Source of the DNA: Paenibacillus sp. HWE-109 | Lineage (GTDB): Bacteria > Bacillota > Bacilli > Paenibacillales > NBRC-103111 | DNA: 64,000 nt | Assembly (NCBI RefSeq): GCF_022163125.1 | Contig: NZ_CP091881.1 | Span: 1,984,001-2,048,000 of the forward strand | Direction of reading: 5' to 3' | Shown: piece by piece, positions 1-8,771 of the stretch | Numbering within the stretch: the first letter of the stretch is position 1 | Layout: every line of letters starts with the position of its first letter | Notes under the pieces: model-generated | What the model was told of the DNA's origin: nothing | The model's database searches: none | The model's input: the letters and a program-made list of their open reading frames with translations, nothing else | Made by a program: the position numbers and the translations under genes

Positions 1-321
1 TACAATCTTGTACTCGATTTTCTCAGCAAATTCGACATCATTCAAGATAACGGTGGAGCCGACTTGAACTTTGGACGAATCGGTGTTCGTCACGACGCGA
101 GCTTTTTTCAACATTCTTTCAATGGTCAGAATTCTGGTTTCCATAAACGATTGATCATTTTTGGCGGAATGATACTCGCTGTTTTCCTTCAAATCTCCGT
201 AGCTGATCGCCATTTTGATCCGGGCAGCCAATTCTTTGCGTTTAACGGTTTTCAAATCTTCAAGCTCCAGTTCTAAACTACGTAACCCGTCTGGGGTTAA
301 AATGATCTCGTCATTGGACAT
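1..321 (-). CDS. greA: GreA-type transcription elongation factor (3' end cut by window edge)
   Basis: The first 107 codons of a GreA/GreB-family factor, which stimulates transcript cleavage by stalled RNA polymerase. The reading frame stays open to base 1, so roughly the last third of a normal ~158-residue protein is outside the window. Visible are the N-terminal coiled-coil hairpin and its tip motif YGDLKENSEYHSAK, which carries the acidic residues that act in the polymerase secondary channel, then the start of the C-terminal domain (VGSTVIL). The ATG is preceded at good distance by GAGGAG. It is divergent from the sensor kinase gene downstream on the other strand. The family call is firm; whether it is the main GreA or a paralogue cannot be told here. 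Confidence 0.88.
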   Translation of the reverse strand, partial: MSNDEIILTPDGLRSLELELEDLKTVKRKELAARIKMAISYGDLKENSEYHSAKNDQSFMETRILTIERMLKKARVVTNTDSSKVQVGSTVILNDVEFAEKIEYKIV

Positions 322-575
322 TTTTACAGCTCCTCATGTGTGCGATACTAGTTATACTACTAAAGTAACCGAGGCAAGTAAAGCAAGTTGATTAACTAAA
401 TCTACTTTGTATTTCCGCTTTTGTTGAATCGTCATCTATTGGCGCAGAGCTGTTACGCATACTTGAACGATGGATATTAATTGATAGACATCGCTTTCTT
501 ATCCAACTATACTACTGAAAGAGAAGATTTCTCTGCGTTTATGTGGAATGTATTATTAGGAAAGTGTGAAACTTC

Positions 576-2327
576 ATGAGAATCAACGCTAAAGCCCTTT
601 TTATCACATTTATTATTGTTATTTTGCTGCTGGTTACGAACAATACTTCCTATTATTGGTTTACGAAATCGCTGCTCACACAAGCTTTATCTGAACGTAT
701 GGAATCTACGGCAGTTCAAATTCGCACCTCGATTGAGCAATCAGAGGTTGGTTCTTTCTTTGTGGAAGATTTGATCGGAGAAAATCTTCGTTCAGTTTCC
801 CTTTATGTCAATGATCAGTTGGACCCCGATATCGCCAAGGTGACCAACGAACAATTAGTTGAACTGGCGAAGCGGGCAGGTGTTGATGGCATCACATTAA
901 TGAAACGCAGCGGTGATGACATCGTGGTCGGCAAATCTTCCGAGCCCAAGGAACTTAAACTAATGAGCACCAAATCGTTCGGGTATTGGTTCACGGCTTT
1001 TAATCAATTGCTAGACAATAAGCAAGTGACGATACAGGAAGGGCAAAAGCTGCCCAATTTCTGGTCAGGCATCTATGAGGTTCCAGCCTCTGGCTCAAGT
1101 GATGTCAGCAAATTCGGTTATTTTCATGATGGGACTACGAATTATTTGACCTGTGTATTTGTGAACGCAGATAAAATCAAGCGATTCAAAGAAAATGTTG
1201 GCGCAGATACGATTGTCAAAAAAACGTTATCAGCCAACCCGGATATTTTGGAGATAGCGGGTTTGAATGGCGTTACCTTTGGTACACAGCCAATTGAATA
1301 TAAAGATAATAACGGCATTCCTTTCATATCTGTCTATGACCGCCCTCTCTTATTCGGCACTTACGAGATTATGAATGAAGAGGATGTAGCGTATTACAGG
1401 AAAGCGATTGAGACGAACAAACCCATTAGTGTAGTAGAGAAATGGCAGGGGAAACCTGTCCTCAAAACCTTCGTCTTTGTACCTGTCAAGAAAAAAATGA
1501 CCGAAGTTCAAAGCGAAATTCCCTATGTCATTGCCATTGTTTCGGATTATCAATCGATTCAGGATACGCTGAATAATCAGCTTGTTCGCCTGCTCCTCGT
1601 CATCGTGTTGTTTACGGTATTCAGCTGCGTATTTTTGTATGTTGTGTTTCGTATTATTACCAAAAGCCGTGAAACGGCTGTGAAATCCACCCAAGAGCTG
1701 TATATCCAGAACGTCGATCTTATGTTTGCGACGATTCGCAGCCAGCGGCATGATTTCCTCAATCATGTACAAACCATGTATGCCCTGCTTGCAAATGGTA
1801 AAAAAGAAGACCAAATGAAATATATGAAAGAGTTAATTGAAGAAATTAACGAGGTCAATGACATTATACGAATTGGTCATCCTGCGATTGCCGCATTAAT
1901 TCAAGCGAAGATTGCACTAGCGATGCGGACTAAAATTAATTTCAGTTACGAATTTACAGGCCTGGAAGGTTTAGCTTTAGGTGTGAAATCCGTTGACATT
2001 GTGAAAATTATGGGGAATTTAATCGATAATGCCTTTGATGAAGTCAATAAATTTCCCCTTGGGGAACGCGATGTGATGGTGAGTGGATGGTCGGAGTCGA
2101 GTCAATTGAGGATATTGGTATCCAATCCGGTACAGCCTGACTTCCAACTTGATGATTATAATCAAATGTTCTCCATTGGTTACAGCACCAAAGGCCAGGG
2201 AGAGCATCAAGGGCTTGGTTTATCTGTGGTGAAGGAACGCATTGAGTACTATAAAGGTACGATTGAAGTGTCTGTCGCAGATGGGTGTATCTGTTTTCAA
2301 ATTTCTATTCCTATGCAGCGAAGCTAA
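576..2327 (+). CDS. Membrane sensor histidine kinase, Spo0B/CitA-DcuS-like, no adjacent regulator
   Basis: A 583-residue membrane kinase. An N-terminal transmembrane helix (about residues 7-25) is followed by a large extracytoplasmic sensor region, a second helix (about 335-360), a Spo0B-like helical dimerization segment with the phospho-acceptor His392 in RSQRHDFLNHVQ, and a GHKL ATPase domain with the N box NLIDNAFDE and a G box around GYSTKGQGEHQGLGLS. This layout fits the CitA/DcuS branch, whose members normally pair with CitB/DcuR-type regulators. No response regulator lies next to it and a strong terminator follows at once, so it appears to be an orphan. Ligand and partner are unknown. 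The start has AGGAAAG about 11 bases upstream. Confidence 0.85.
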   Translation: MRINAKALFITFIIVILLLVTNNTSYYWFTKSLLTQALSERMESTAVQIRTSIEQSEVGSFFVEDLIGENLRSVSLYVNDQLDPDIAKVTNEQLVELAKRAGVDGITLMKRSGDDIVVGKSSEPKELKLMSTKSFGYWFTAFNQLLDNKQVTIQEGQKLPNFWSGIYEVPASGSSDVSKFGYFHDGTTNYLTCVFVNADKIKRFKENVGADTIVKKTLSANPDILEIAGLNGVTFGTQPIEYKDNNGIPFISVYDRPLLFGTYEIMNEEDVAYYRKAIETNKPISVVEKWQGKPVLKTFVFVPVKKKMTEVQSEIPYVIAIVSDYQSIQDTLNNQLVRLLLVIVLFTVFSCVFLYVVFRIITKSRETAVKSTQELYIQNVDLMFATIRSQRHDFLNHVQTMYALLANGKKEDQMKYMKELIEEINEVNDIIRIGHPAIAALIQAKIALAMRTKINFSYEFTGLEGLALGVKSVDIVKIMGNLIDNAFDEVNKFPLGERDVMVSGWSESSQLRILVSNPVQPDFQLDDYNQMFSIGYSTKGQGEHQGLGLSVVKERIEYYKGTIEVSVADGCICFQISIPMQRS

Positions 2328-2362
2328 GAACGGACCGATTCATTCGGTTGGTTCTTTTTTTT
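2327..2362 (+). terminator. Rho-independent terminator after sensor kinase gene
   Basis: A stem with arms AAGAACGGACCGA and TCGGTTGGTTCTT and a short loop, running into eight or more T. It starts inside the kinase stop codon region and closes a single-gene unit. Confidence 0.85.
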
Positions 2363-2449
2363 GTTTCAATTTCATGTTCAGCGGGTAGAAAAATGGTAAA
2401 GGCATGAATAGGGCCGTGACGCTATAAAAGAACGAGGGAGGCTATCAGA

Positions 2450-2935
2450 ATGGATATGCACTCACGAAGGTACAAGCTGGAATTCAAAAAAAGTTTGCTG
2501 CGCTTGTTTCCGCTTTTTGTTCTGTGCTCGTTTGTCTCGCCGGAGAAGACCTTTCTGGATATGCCGGGCTATCCGTTAAATCCTAATTATGTAGCAGGAA
2601 CTGTGCAGCAGGTAGTGCGTGGCGAATCAGAGACGGTGCTGCTTGTTTCTGTTCCAGATAACTTGGTAGTGCCCAAAGATCTCTTGAGGCATTCTGAGTT
2701 ATCCAACAATACGAGGAATGTTAGACTAAGCCAGCCTGTAGTATCGCCTGCTAACAAAGGAAGGAATGTTGAATTGCGTTTTCATGCTGGGATGAATCAG
2801 GAATTAACGGATTTCCTTGGCATACCTGCGGTCGGTGAGCATGTCCAGAGTGTAGCGGTTCCAGATCGAAAGGGTGTCTATCAGGCACGGTTTTTGGTCA
2901 AGGATACAGGCGATTATATTGTAGCAATCAAATAA
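2450..2935 (+). CDS. Small exported protein of unknown function
   Basis: 161 residues. A basic N-terminus (residues 3-15) is followed by a hydrophobic stretch (LLRLFPLFVLCSFV, about 16-29), which suggests a signal peptide or membrane anchor. The rest is polar and looks like beta-rich extracytoplasmic sequence with no motif I recognise. The start is well supported by GAGGGAGG about 8 bases upstream. It stands alone between two terminators, so context gives no job. A short cysteine-containing stretch (VLCSF) is not a good lipobox. Confidence 0.6.
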   Translation: MDMHSRRYKLEFKKSLLRLFPLFVLCSFVSPEKTFLDMPGYPLNPNYVAGTVQQVVRGESETVLLVSVPDNLVVPKDLLRHSELSNNTRNVRLSQPVVSPANKGRNVELRFHAGMNQELTDFLGIPAVGEHVQSVAVPDRKGVYQARFLVKDTGDYIVAIK

Positions 2936-2940
2936 CAAAT

Positions 2941-2984
2941 AAAGGCTGCCCCCCAAAGGCCAATGGACCTTGAGGGAAGCCTTT
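2941..2984. terminator. Bidirectional hairpin between converging genes
   Basis: AAAGGCT and AGCCTTT close an imperfect stem containing CCCC/GGG and an inner GGCC. It lies between the converging small exported protein gene and the YdjM-type gene and can serve both. The T tract is poor on the plus strand. Confidence 0.6.
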
Positions 2985-3013
2985 GCGAATGCCGGCAGTA
3001 TGCTGTTCCTTAA

Positions 3014-3538
3014 CTACGATAAATACTGTCCCACATGAAGAAGCTGTGGAAAGAGATGGAGAAGCGGGACAAGCAAACTAACGATTAGAAGCAGCCAACG
3101 AAAAACGGTCTCACTGGCGGAGCCTGTGTCAATCGCGATAAACTTGGGCAGTATCCGAATTTTGAACGAAATCGGCCAGAAGAGTTCAACGCCACGTTCA
3201 TTCAATAAATCGATCAGTGGATGAGAAGCATAACTGATGAGAAATGCCCAGAAAAATAAAGGCGGCAAAGGCATCGCGATCATCCCTAACAATAGCATGA
3301 ACAGGAGAGAGTGCGTAAGCGTACGATGTTTGATCTTGAGTAGTCGAAGCAGGGCTGACAAGGGGAAAAGCACTTTGGCCATTGTGGATCCCGGTTTATC
3401 GACATCCGCTAGTGTGCCCGCTAAACAGCCAAGCAGCAGAACGCCGGCAGCATCCCAGGAGAAAAAAGAGATATCCTGGCTAATAAGAACGATTTCCGCG
3501 GAAATAAATCCGGCAATACTGTGTGTTTTTTGTAACAT
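3014..3538 (-). CDS. YdjM-type membrane-bound metal-dependent hydrolase
   Basis: 174 residues with about four hydrophobic membrane segments. The motifs that mark the YdjM/DUF457 family are present: an N-terminal THSIAGF segment, GTLADVDKPGS, HRTLTHS and SYASHPLIDLLNERGVELFWP. These His and Asp residues are the presumed metal ligands. The biochemical substrate of the family is not established; the E. coli homologue is SOS-regulated, but I see no SOS box here. I chose the ATG at 3538 because CAGGAG lies at proper distance before it; an upstream in-frame start would add six residues without a ribosome site. Confidence 0.8.
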   Translation of the reverse strand: MLQKTHSIAGFISAEIVLISQDISFFSWDAAGVLLLGCLAGTLADVDKPGSTMAKVLFPLSALLRLLKIKHRTLTHSLLFMLLLGMIAMPLPPLFFWAFLISYASHPLIDLLNERGVELFWPISFKIRILPKFIAIDTGSASETVFRWLLLIVSLLVPLLHLFPQLLHVGQYLS

Positions 3539-3761
3539 GATAAACTCCTGATTCACATAAATTGGTCATAACTGTATATCATTCGTCGTTGGACCTTCAT
3601 TTGAGGGGGAAATGTCGAGAAAGCGTCCTAATTCACCTATATGAATGTCTAGATCAGCCCTCTTACGGTAAACGTGAATCCACTAAAATAGGACGTATCA
3701 GGTGCTGCTAAAGTAGGCTCAAGCGCACACTTTCTATTTATGCAGGAGGGTACTATCAGAC

Positions 3762-6455
3762 ATGGGAAGCACTCAAATTACGAACTTAACGTGTGAATAT
3801 CGCGTGAATCCAATCGGCTTGGATACGCTCTCACCGCGATTCACTTGGCAATTCCAAGCGGATGATAACAATATGGTGCAAACAGCGTATCATATTCAAG
3901 TGGCAGATGTCCTGCATTCTTTTGATTCGGATCATTTGGTCTGGGATTCAGGGAAAGTAGGGTCGGAGCAATCTGATCTTATTGCTTATGAAGGTTCAGC
4001 GCTGCATTCGCGGCATCGCTATTATTATCGAATCAAGGCCTGGGATCAGTCTGAGCTTGAACTGGAGTGGAGTGAAACCGCATTCTTCGAGTTGGGACTG
4101 CTGGGAGAGAACGACTGGTCGGCTTCCTGGATTACCCCGGATGGGGATTCAATTGATCCGAATGAAGCTGCCGCTTTTTATCTCAGAAAGACATTTGCAA
4201 CACACAAACCGATAAGCAAAGCAACGATCTATGCTACGAGTTTAGGCATTTATGAACTTGAATTGAACGGGGTGCGTGTTGGAGACTGGGAGTTCACCCC
4301 GGGGTGGACCAGTTATCGTCATCGATTGCAGGTACAGAGCTACGATGTGACCGCAGCTCTTCAGCAAGGCGAACTGCATACGATTGGTGCCGTGCTGGCC
4401 AACGGCTGGTACAAAGGAAACTTGGCATGGAAAGACCAGCATAGTATCTTCGGCGAGGTAAGAGCCTTGCTGCTTCAACTGCATATTGATTATGCGGACG
4501 GAACTTCCGAGGTCGTCGCAAGTGATGATACGTGGCGTGCCTCGACGGGACCTATTCGTATGTCGGAACTTTATCATGGCGAAACCTATGATGCCAATTT
4601 GGAACAGGATGCATGGAGCTTGCCCAGAGGTAAAGTTGAAGAGTGGCACGCAGTTACGTTGCTGGCTCACTCCAAAAGCATACTGATTATGCAAGAGAAC
4701 GAGCCCGCGCGCATAACAGAGCGGTTAAAACCTATAGACGTAATCCAGACGCCTAGCGGAGAAACCGTCTTGGATTTCGGCCAGAATATGGTGGGGAAAG
4801 TGCATATGCGCTTGGACTTGCCTGTAGGAAGCCGCATTCAGCTGCTGCATGCCGAAGTGCTCGATCGAGATGGGAATTTCTATATTGGAAATCTTCGTTC
4901 AGCCAAGCAAACCGTCACCTATATTTGCAAAGGAGGCGGTGAGGAACAATACGAGCCTCACTTCTCTTTCCAAGGATTTCGCTATGTGAAAGTACTTGGA
5001 TGGCCACTGGACGTTGCATTGGAAGCGGATCGCTTCACAGGGCATGTCATCCATACGGATATGGTTGCCAAAGGCAACTTTGTTTGCTCCAACCCACTGC
5101 TTAATCAATTGCAGGCCAACATTGTTTGGGGACAAAGAGGGAATTTCCTTGACGTTCCAACTGATTGTCCACAGCGAGATGAGCGTCTTGGATGGACAGG
5201 AGATGCGCAGGTATTTATTCGGACGGCAGCTTTTAACTATGGTGTGGCGCCATTTTTCAGCAAATGGCTGCGGGATTTGAAAGCGGATCAATATGAGAAT
5301 GGCGGCGTGCCCTTCGTAATTCCACATGTTTTGTCTGAAACGGATCACTCCTCCTCCGCTTGGGGAGATGCGGCTGTCATTTGCCCTTGGACACTGTATC
5401 AAGTTTATGGGGATACTCGCGTGCTTGAAGAGCAGTATGACAGCATGAAAGCCTGGATTACTTATATGCGTAATCAAGGAGAGAATGAATACCTGTGGAA
5501 TACGGGGTTTCATTTCGGAGATTGGCTTGGGCTCGACGCCAAAGAAGGCAGCTACATAGGCGCTACACCAAGGGATTTAATAGCGAGCTGTTTCTATGCC
5601 TATTCCACTTCGCTGTTTATTAAAGCTGCTAAGGTCCTCGGACGTAGGGAGGACGTTACTGAATACAGTGAATTATATGAACATATTTTAGCTGCATTCA
5701 ACGAAGAATTCATGACACCCAGCGGACGCTTGGCTGCACATACACAGACAGCTCATGTCCTTCCCCTCATGTTCGGGTTAGTCTCAGGCCGCGCACGTGA
5801 GCGTTTGGCTAAGACATTAGCCGAATATGTGGTGGAACAAAACTATCATCTGACAACTGGGTTCGTGGGAACTCCTTATCTGTGTCAGGTTCTTTCTGAC
5901 AATGGCTATCACGATGTTGCGGTTAAGCTTGTTCAGCAGGAAGACTATCCTTCCTGGTTGTATGCGATCCACAAAGGAGCCACGACGATCTGGGAGCACT
6001 GGGATGGCATTAAACCGGATGGTTCATTCTGGAGTGACAATATGAATTCCTATAACCACTATGCTTATGGCTCCATTGGTGATTGGCTGTATCGAACTGT
6101 CGCGGGGCTTGATTCTGACGATGAGCAGGCAGGGTACAAACGGTTAATCTTCCGACCGAGGACGGATTCTGCCCTTGAATTTGCCAAAGCTGCTTTCCAA
6201 TCCAATTATGGTTTGAACCGCAGTGAGTGGAGAAAAGAAGCAGACGGTACAGTGGTGTATGTGTTTGAGCTTCCTCCTAACACGACGGGGGGGGTCACGT
6301 TGCGAGGAGCTAGTGCAGCAGTTGTTACGATTAATGATCAGACGTTGAGTCAGGGGACAGACAGCAAGTTGATTGATCCAACCGATGAGGAGCTGCATCT
6401 GGAACTGGGATCAGGTGTCTATGAAATCCGTGTAGCACCGAGTGGAATGCGATAA
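3762..6455 (+). CDS. Alpha-L-rhamnosidase, GH78
   Basis: 897 residues, normal length for a bacterial GH78 enzyme, which removes terminal alpha-L-rhamnose from plant glycosides and rhamnogalacturonan. The N-terminal Bac_rhamnosid_N region begins with LTCEYRVNPIGLDTLSPRFTW. It is followed by the beta-sandwich (WYKGNLAW) and the catalytic (alpha/alpha)6 barrel with DVPTDCPQRDERLGWTGDAQ, WGDAAVICPW and ATTIWEHWDG, which carry the acidic catalytic residues of the family. There is no signal peptide, so it probably acts in the cytoplasm on imported oligosaccharides. It is monocistronic, with CAGGAGGG before the ATG and a terminator behind. It fits the pectin/arabinogalactan theme of the 18.7-33 kb locus. 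Confidence 0.93.
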   Translation: MGSTQITNLTCEYRVNPIGLDTLSPRFTWQFQADDNNMVQTAYHIQVADVLHSFDSDHLVWDSGKVGSEQSDLIAYEGSALHSRHRYYYRIKAWDQSELELEWSETAFFELGLLGENDWSASWITPDGDSIDPNEAAAFYLRKTFATHKPISKATIYATSLGIYELELNGVRVGDWEFTPGWTSYRHRLQVQSYDVTAALQQGELHTIGAVLANGWYKGNLAWKDQHSIFGEVRALLLQLHIDYADGTSEVVASDDTWRASTGPIRMSELYHGETYDANLEQDAWSLPRGKVEEWHAVTLLAHSKSILIMQENEPARITERLKPIDVIQTPSGETVLDFGQNMVGKVHMRLDLPVGSRIQLLHAEVLDRDGNFYIGNLRSAKQTVTYICKGGGEEQYEPHFSFQGFRYVKVLGWPLDVALEADRFTGHVIHTDMVAKGNFVCSNPLLNQLQANIVWGQRGNFLDVPTDCPQRDERLGWTGDAQVFIRTAAFNYGVAPFFSKWLRDLKADQYENGGVPFVIPHVLSETDHSSSAWGDAAVICPWTLYQVYGDTRVLEEQYDSMKAWITYMRNQGENEYLWNTGFHFGDWLGLDAKEGSYIGATPRDLIASCFYAYSTSLFIKAAKVLGRREDVTEYSELYEHILAAFNEEFMTPSGRLAAHTQTAHVLPLMFGLVSGRARERLAKTLAEYVVEQNYHLTTGFVGTPYLCQVLSDNGYHDVAVKLVQQEDYPSWLYAIHKGATTIWEHWDGIKPDGSFWSDNMNSYNHYAYGSIGDWLYRTVAGLDSDDEQAGYKRLIFRPRTDSALEFAKAAFQSNYGLNRSEWRKEADGTVVYVFELPPNTTGGVTLRGASAAVVTINDQTLSQGTDSKLIDPTDEELHLELGSGVYEIRVAPSGMR

Positions 6456-6461
6456 AAGAAG

Positions 6462-6506
6462 AAGAGCCTTCCTTCCACCTATTGGGTTGGAAAGGGGGTT
6501 CTTTTC
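6462..6506 (+). terminator. Terminator after GH78 gene
   Basis: Long imperfect stem with arms around AAGAGCC..CCTTCCACC and GGTTGGAAAGG..GGTTCTT, followed by a T-rich tail. Confidence 0.75.
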
Positions 6507-6574
6507 TTGTCTTTTTGAATAAGCATTTATGCGGTATAATAGCTTATATTGGACGAAGAGAAGGAGCAACTTGG

Positions 6575-6847
6575 ATGGCAGTCTTCAATGCGATGGAAAC
6601 AATAGTGATTAATATGTATGATGAGTTTACGAAAAGTTATGAACTTAAATGCGATTGTACGAAATGTAAAGAAGATATCCTTGCCTTGGTTTTAAATAAA
6701 ATACCACCCCGCTACACCTCCAGTGAAAAAGGGCAGTTGTTCATAAAAGGGATGTATATTAACTCCCAATTGCAATCTGATGTGATGCGAGAATTGATGG
6801 AAGCAGCAACGATTGTCGCCGATCAACACCATCATGTAGAAGAGTAG
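6575..6847 (+). CDS. comFB: ComFB family protein
   Basis: 90 residues matching the late-competence ComFB family: NAMETIVINMYDEF, a cysteine cluster C26-x-C28-x2-C31 that suggests zinc binding, IPPRYTSSEKGQ and a helical C-terminus. In Bacillus ComFB lies in the comF operon and its role is poorly known; family members elsewhere have been linked to cyclic-nucleotide binding. Here it stands alone, away from comFA/comFC. I chose the ATG at 6575 because GAAGGAG precedes it. A longer frame opening at 6482 overlaps the upstream terminator and is not credible. TATAAT at 6535-6540 is a plausible -10, but no good -35 is seen. Confidence 0.8.
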   Translation: MAVFNAMETIVINMYDEFTKSYELKCDCTKCKEDILALVLNKIPPRYTSSEKGQLFIKGMYINSQLQSDVMRELMEAATIVADQHHHVEE

Positions 6848-6852
6848 TCATG

Positions 6853-6893
6853 ACAAAGGAGCTGAGCGGCTTGTACGCGCTTAGCTCCTTTGT
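6853..6893 (+). terminator. Hairpin after comFB
   Basis: Arms ACAAAGGAGCT and AGCTCCTTTGT with further pairing (AGCG/CGCG-CT) close a strong stem. The T tract after it is weak. Confidence 0.65.
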
Positions 6894-6914
6894 TGCGTGA
6901 TGCTTCAGCCCCAG

Positions 6915-7104
6915 ATAAGAGTCTCCAAAGCCTCTTATCTGCGAAAAACAGCCGTTTGTAGTGTGAATAGAAGCTCCCAAAGCCTCTTATTGCTTCGTAT
7001 TGGGGAGTTTTTGCGTGTTTCACTGACGATTAGAGTCTCGAGAGACTTCTATTTGCGAAAAATGACCGCTGATTGTGCTAATAGAAGCTCCCAAAGCCTC
7101 TTAT
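6915..7104. repeat. Array of four small palindromes between comFB and the secreted-protein gene
   Basis: Four copies of a roughly 24-base interrupted palindrome (ATAAGAG/CTCTTAT type, core CTCCAAAGC) begin near 6915, 6966, 7029 and 7080. They are spaced about 50-65 bases apart and joined by a shared linker resembling CTGCGAAAAACAGCCG. The 324-base gap from 6848 to 7171 holds only this array and flanking hairpins; I see no gene in it. The end (7105-7170, AGAGGCTGCCCCT...AGGGGCAGCC) can form a terminator hairpin for the opposing gene. Confidence 0.6.
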
Positions 7105-7171
7105 CTGCGAACAGAAAGAGGCTGCCCCTCGAAGTCTTGTTACCTTCAGGGGCAGCCCGCTTGGTTTTGTC

Positions 7172-8533
7172 TTATTTGAAATCGTCGCCCTTCAAATAAT
7201 GGAAGAAAGGCTCATCAACCCAGAATTTATAGGATTCAACCGTTAGACTAGGATTGATTTTTTTGATGCCGGATTCAACATCAGCTGCTTTCTCATTCAG
7301 GGAGAAAGACTGGGCATAGTAATGGCCTTTGCTGATTTTGTTGTTTGCAATCACTTTATAATCCTTAATGTCCGTCAGCGAGTAGTAAAGCGGCTGCCAC
7401 CATGAGGAGTAGATGAGGCCGGTTTGATCATCACTGTTCTTTTTGGCATATTGAAGAATCACCTTTTGGAAGTTATCCTTTTGCTGCGCATTGTCGAACT
7501 CAAATTCAATGTCATACTCTTTGGCGTAGGCGATATAGTTTCCGTTCTCGATTTGGACAACTTGGTAGTCGTCGGTTTGTTTTGGCTCGCCCCATTCTTT
7601 TAAATAGATGAAAGCGGACGTTTTCGGTTCAAGTTGAACTTTGGCTTGGATATTCTCGCTGCGCAGCAGGCCAATTAACTGGATGGCATGTTGGATGTCA
7701 GAATGACCGTAAGTAAGCGCGAGTTTCGGATCGAAATGGGCGTCGAAGCGAGCATCCTTCAAATTGTAGCCTGTGACCAAATTTTGCTTCAAAGCGGTGT
7801 CGAACACGGAACGCAAATCACTTGCTGTGATCAGATCTTCTGTTTGCCAGGCTTTATTGATTTTGCTGAAAATATCCGCATCGGTTGTTGTTCCGATATA
7901 GTTCTTGTCGAGGCCTTGGAAGGCAATCACTTTGCCCAGCACGTCTTCAACAAAGGAGCTGCTTGCGGGTGCGTTTGTCTGAAAACGTGAGAACCATTCG
8001 GTTGGAAGCAGATTGGTGTCGATGGCAGCGGCCAGTTCCTGAGCAGCTTGCAGCGAGAACGAATGATCTCCGTCGTAATCAATATGTACTTTCGCTAGCG
8101 CGGTTTTGATCTTTTCTTCCTTATACGTGTAAGCAAGTTCTTTCAGTCCGGCAGCTTTTACAGCAATAAAAATAGCTTGTTGTTCCGTCAGCGACGAATC
8201 ACCTTGCAGCGTAGTGCTGGTAAGAATTCCTTTTTCAAATAGTGCTTGTGCAGCTTGGTAATAAGCGCTGTCTTTTTGCAGATCAGTGAATTTATTATCT
8301 GGAGTGCTGGCTTTCAATTTGAGAATGCTGTTAACGGCATTGATGAAGTCGCCTTTGGTTAAACTGGAAGATAGACTAACATTGAAATGATCATTCAAGT
8401 ACTGTTTGTACGTGGACGTAGTGGCAGTGGAATCTGCAGCCCAAGCTGAGGGGCTGAAGGCTGAAAGGGAAGAGACAAGTACGGCTGACAATGCAACAGC
8501 GCGTGCAAATTGTAATGTGCGTAATGGTTTCAT
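7172..8533 (-). CDS. Secreted protein of unknown function, weakly SLH-like
   Basis: 453 residues with a clear Sec signal peptide (MKPLRTLQFARAVALSAVLVSSLSAFSPSAWA, cleavage after AWA). The next region contains short units resembling S-layer homology repeats (LTKGDFINAVNSIL; FTDLQKDSAYYQAAQALFEKGIL; LTEQQAIFIAVKAAGL), which could bind cell-wall polymer. The C-terminal half is unlike anything I can name. The ATG at 8533 has GGAGG eight bases upstream; an in-frame TTG at 8548 overlaps that ribosome site and is rejected. It is probably a cell-surface protein; function unknown. Confidence 0.7.
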   Translation of the reverse strand: MKPLRTLQFARAVALSAVLVSSLSAFSPSAWAADSTATTSTYKQYLNDHFNVSLSSSLTKGDFINAVNSILKLKASTPDNKFTDLQKDSAYYQAAQALFEKGILTSTTLQGDSSLTEQQAIFIAVKAAGLKELAYTYKEEKIKTALAKVHIDYDGDHSFSLQAAQELAAAIDTNLLPTEWFSRFQTNAPASSSFVEDVLGKVIAFQGLDKNYIGTTTDADIFSKINKAWQTEDLITASDLRSVFDTALKQNLVTGYNLKDARFDAHFDPKLALTYGHSDIQHAIQLIGLLRSENIQAKVQLEPKTSAFIYLKEWGEPKQTDDYQVVQIENGNYIAYAKEYDIEFEFDNAQQKDNFQKVILQYAKKNSDDQTGLIYSSWWQPLYYSLTDIKDYKVIANNKISKGHYYAQSFSLNEKAADVESGIKKINPSLTVESYKFWVDEPFFHYLKGDDFK

Positions 8534-8689
8534 GATGATAACCTCCAATTAAATTCTGATAGGAATAGTATGATTTAGAGAAATATATCAATTTAAATCG
8601 GCAATGTCAATGCAATTTCTTCCTGTAACCAGGGTCTTTGTCTATTTTCACAGATTTGTTGGTTTTTGTCGAAAAAATAAATAAAACCT

Positions 8690-8718
8690 TTGACTGTACC
8701 CGAGTTATTTAGTAGGAT
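8690..8718 (+). promoter_or_regulatory. Sigma-A promoter of the nucleoside importer operon
   Basis: TTGACT, 17 bases, TAGGAT, about 55 bases before the first ATG. I looked for a purine riboswitch in 8534-8771 because of the operon content and saw none. Confidence 0.6.
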
Positions 8719-8771
8719 CGTTAACAGAGTCTACACAAATACAGATAGAAAATCACGAAGGAGCTAACCAT

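Noticed and set aside
3237..3551. 104-residue plus-strand frame
   Set aside because: Antisense shadow of the YdjM-type gene.
8534..8771. Purine riboswitch before the nucleoside importer
   Set aside because: The conserved purine-aptamer core and its paired loops are not visible; only a promoter is seen.
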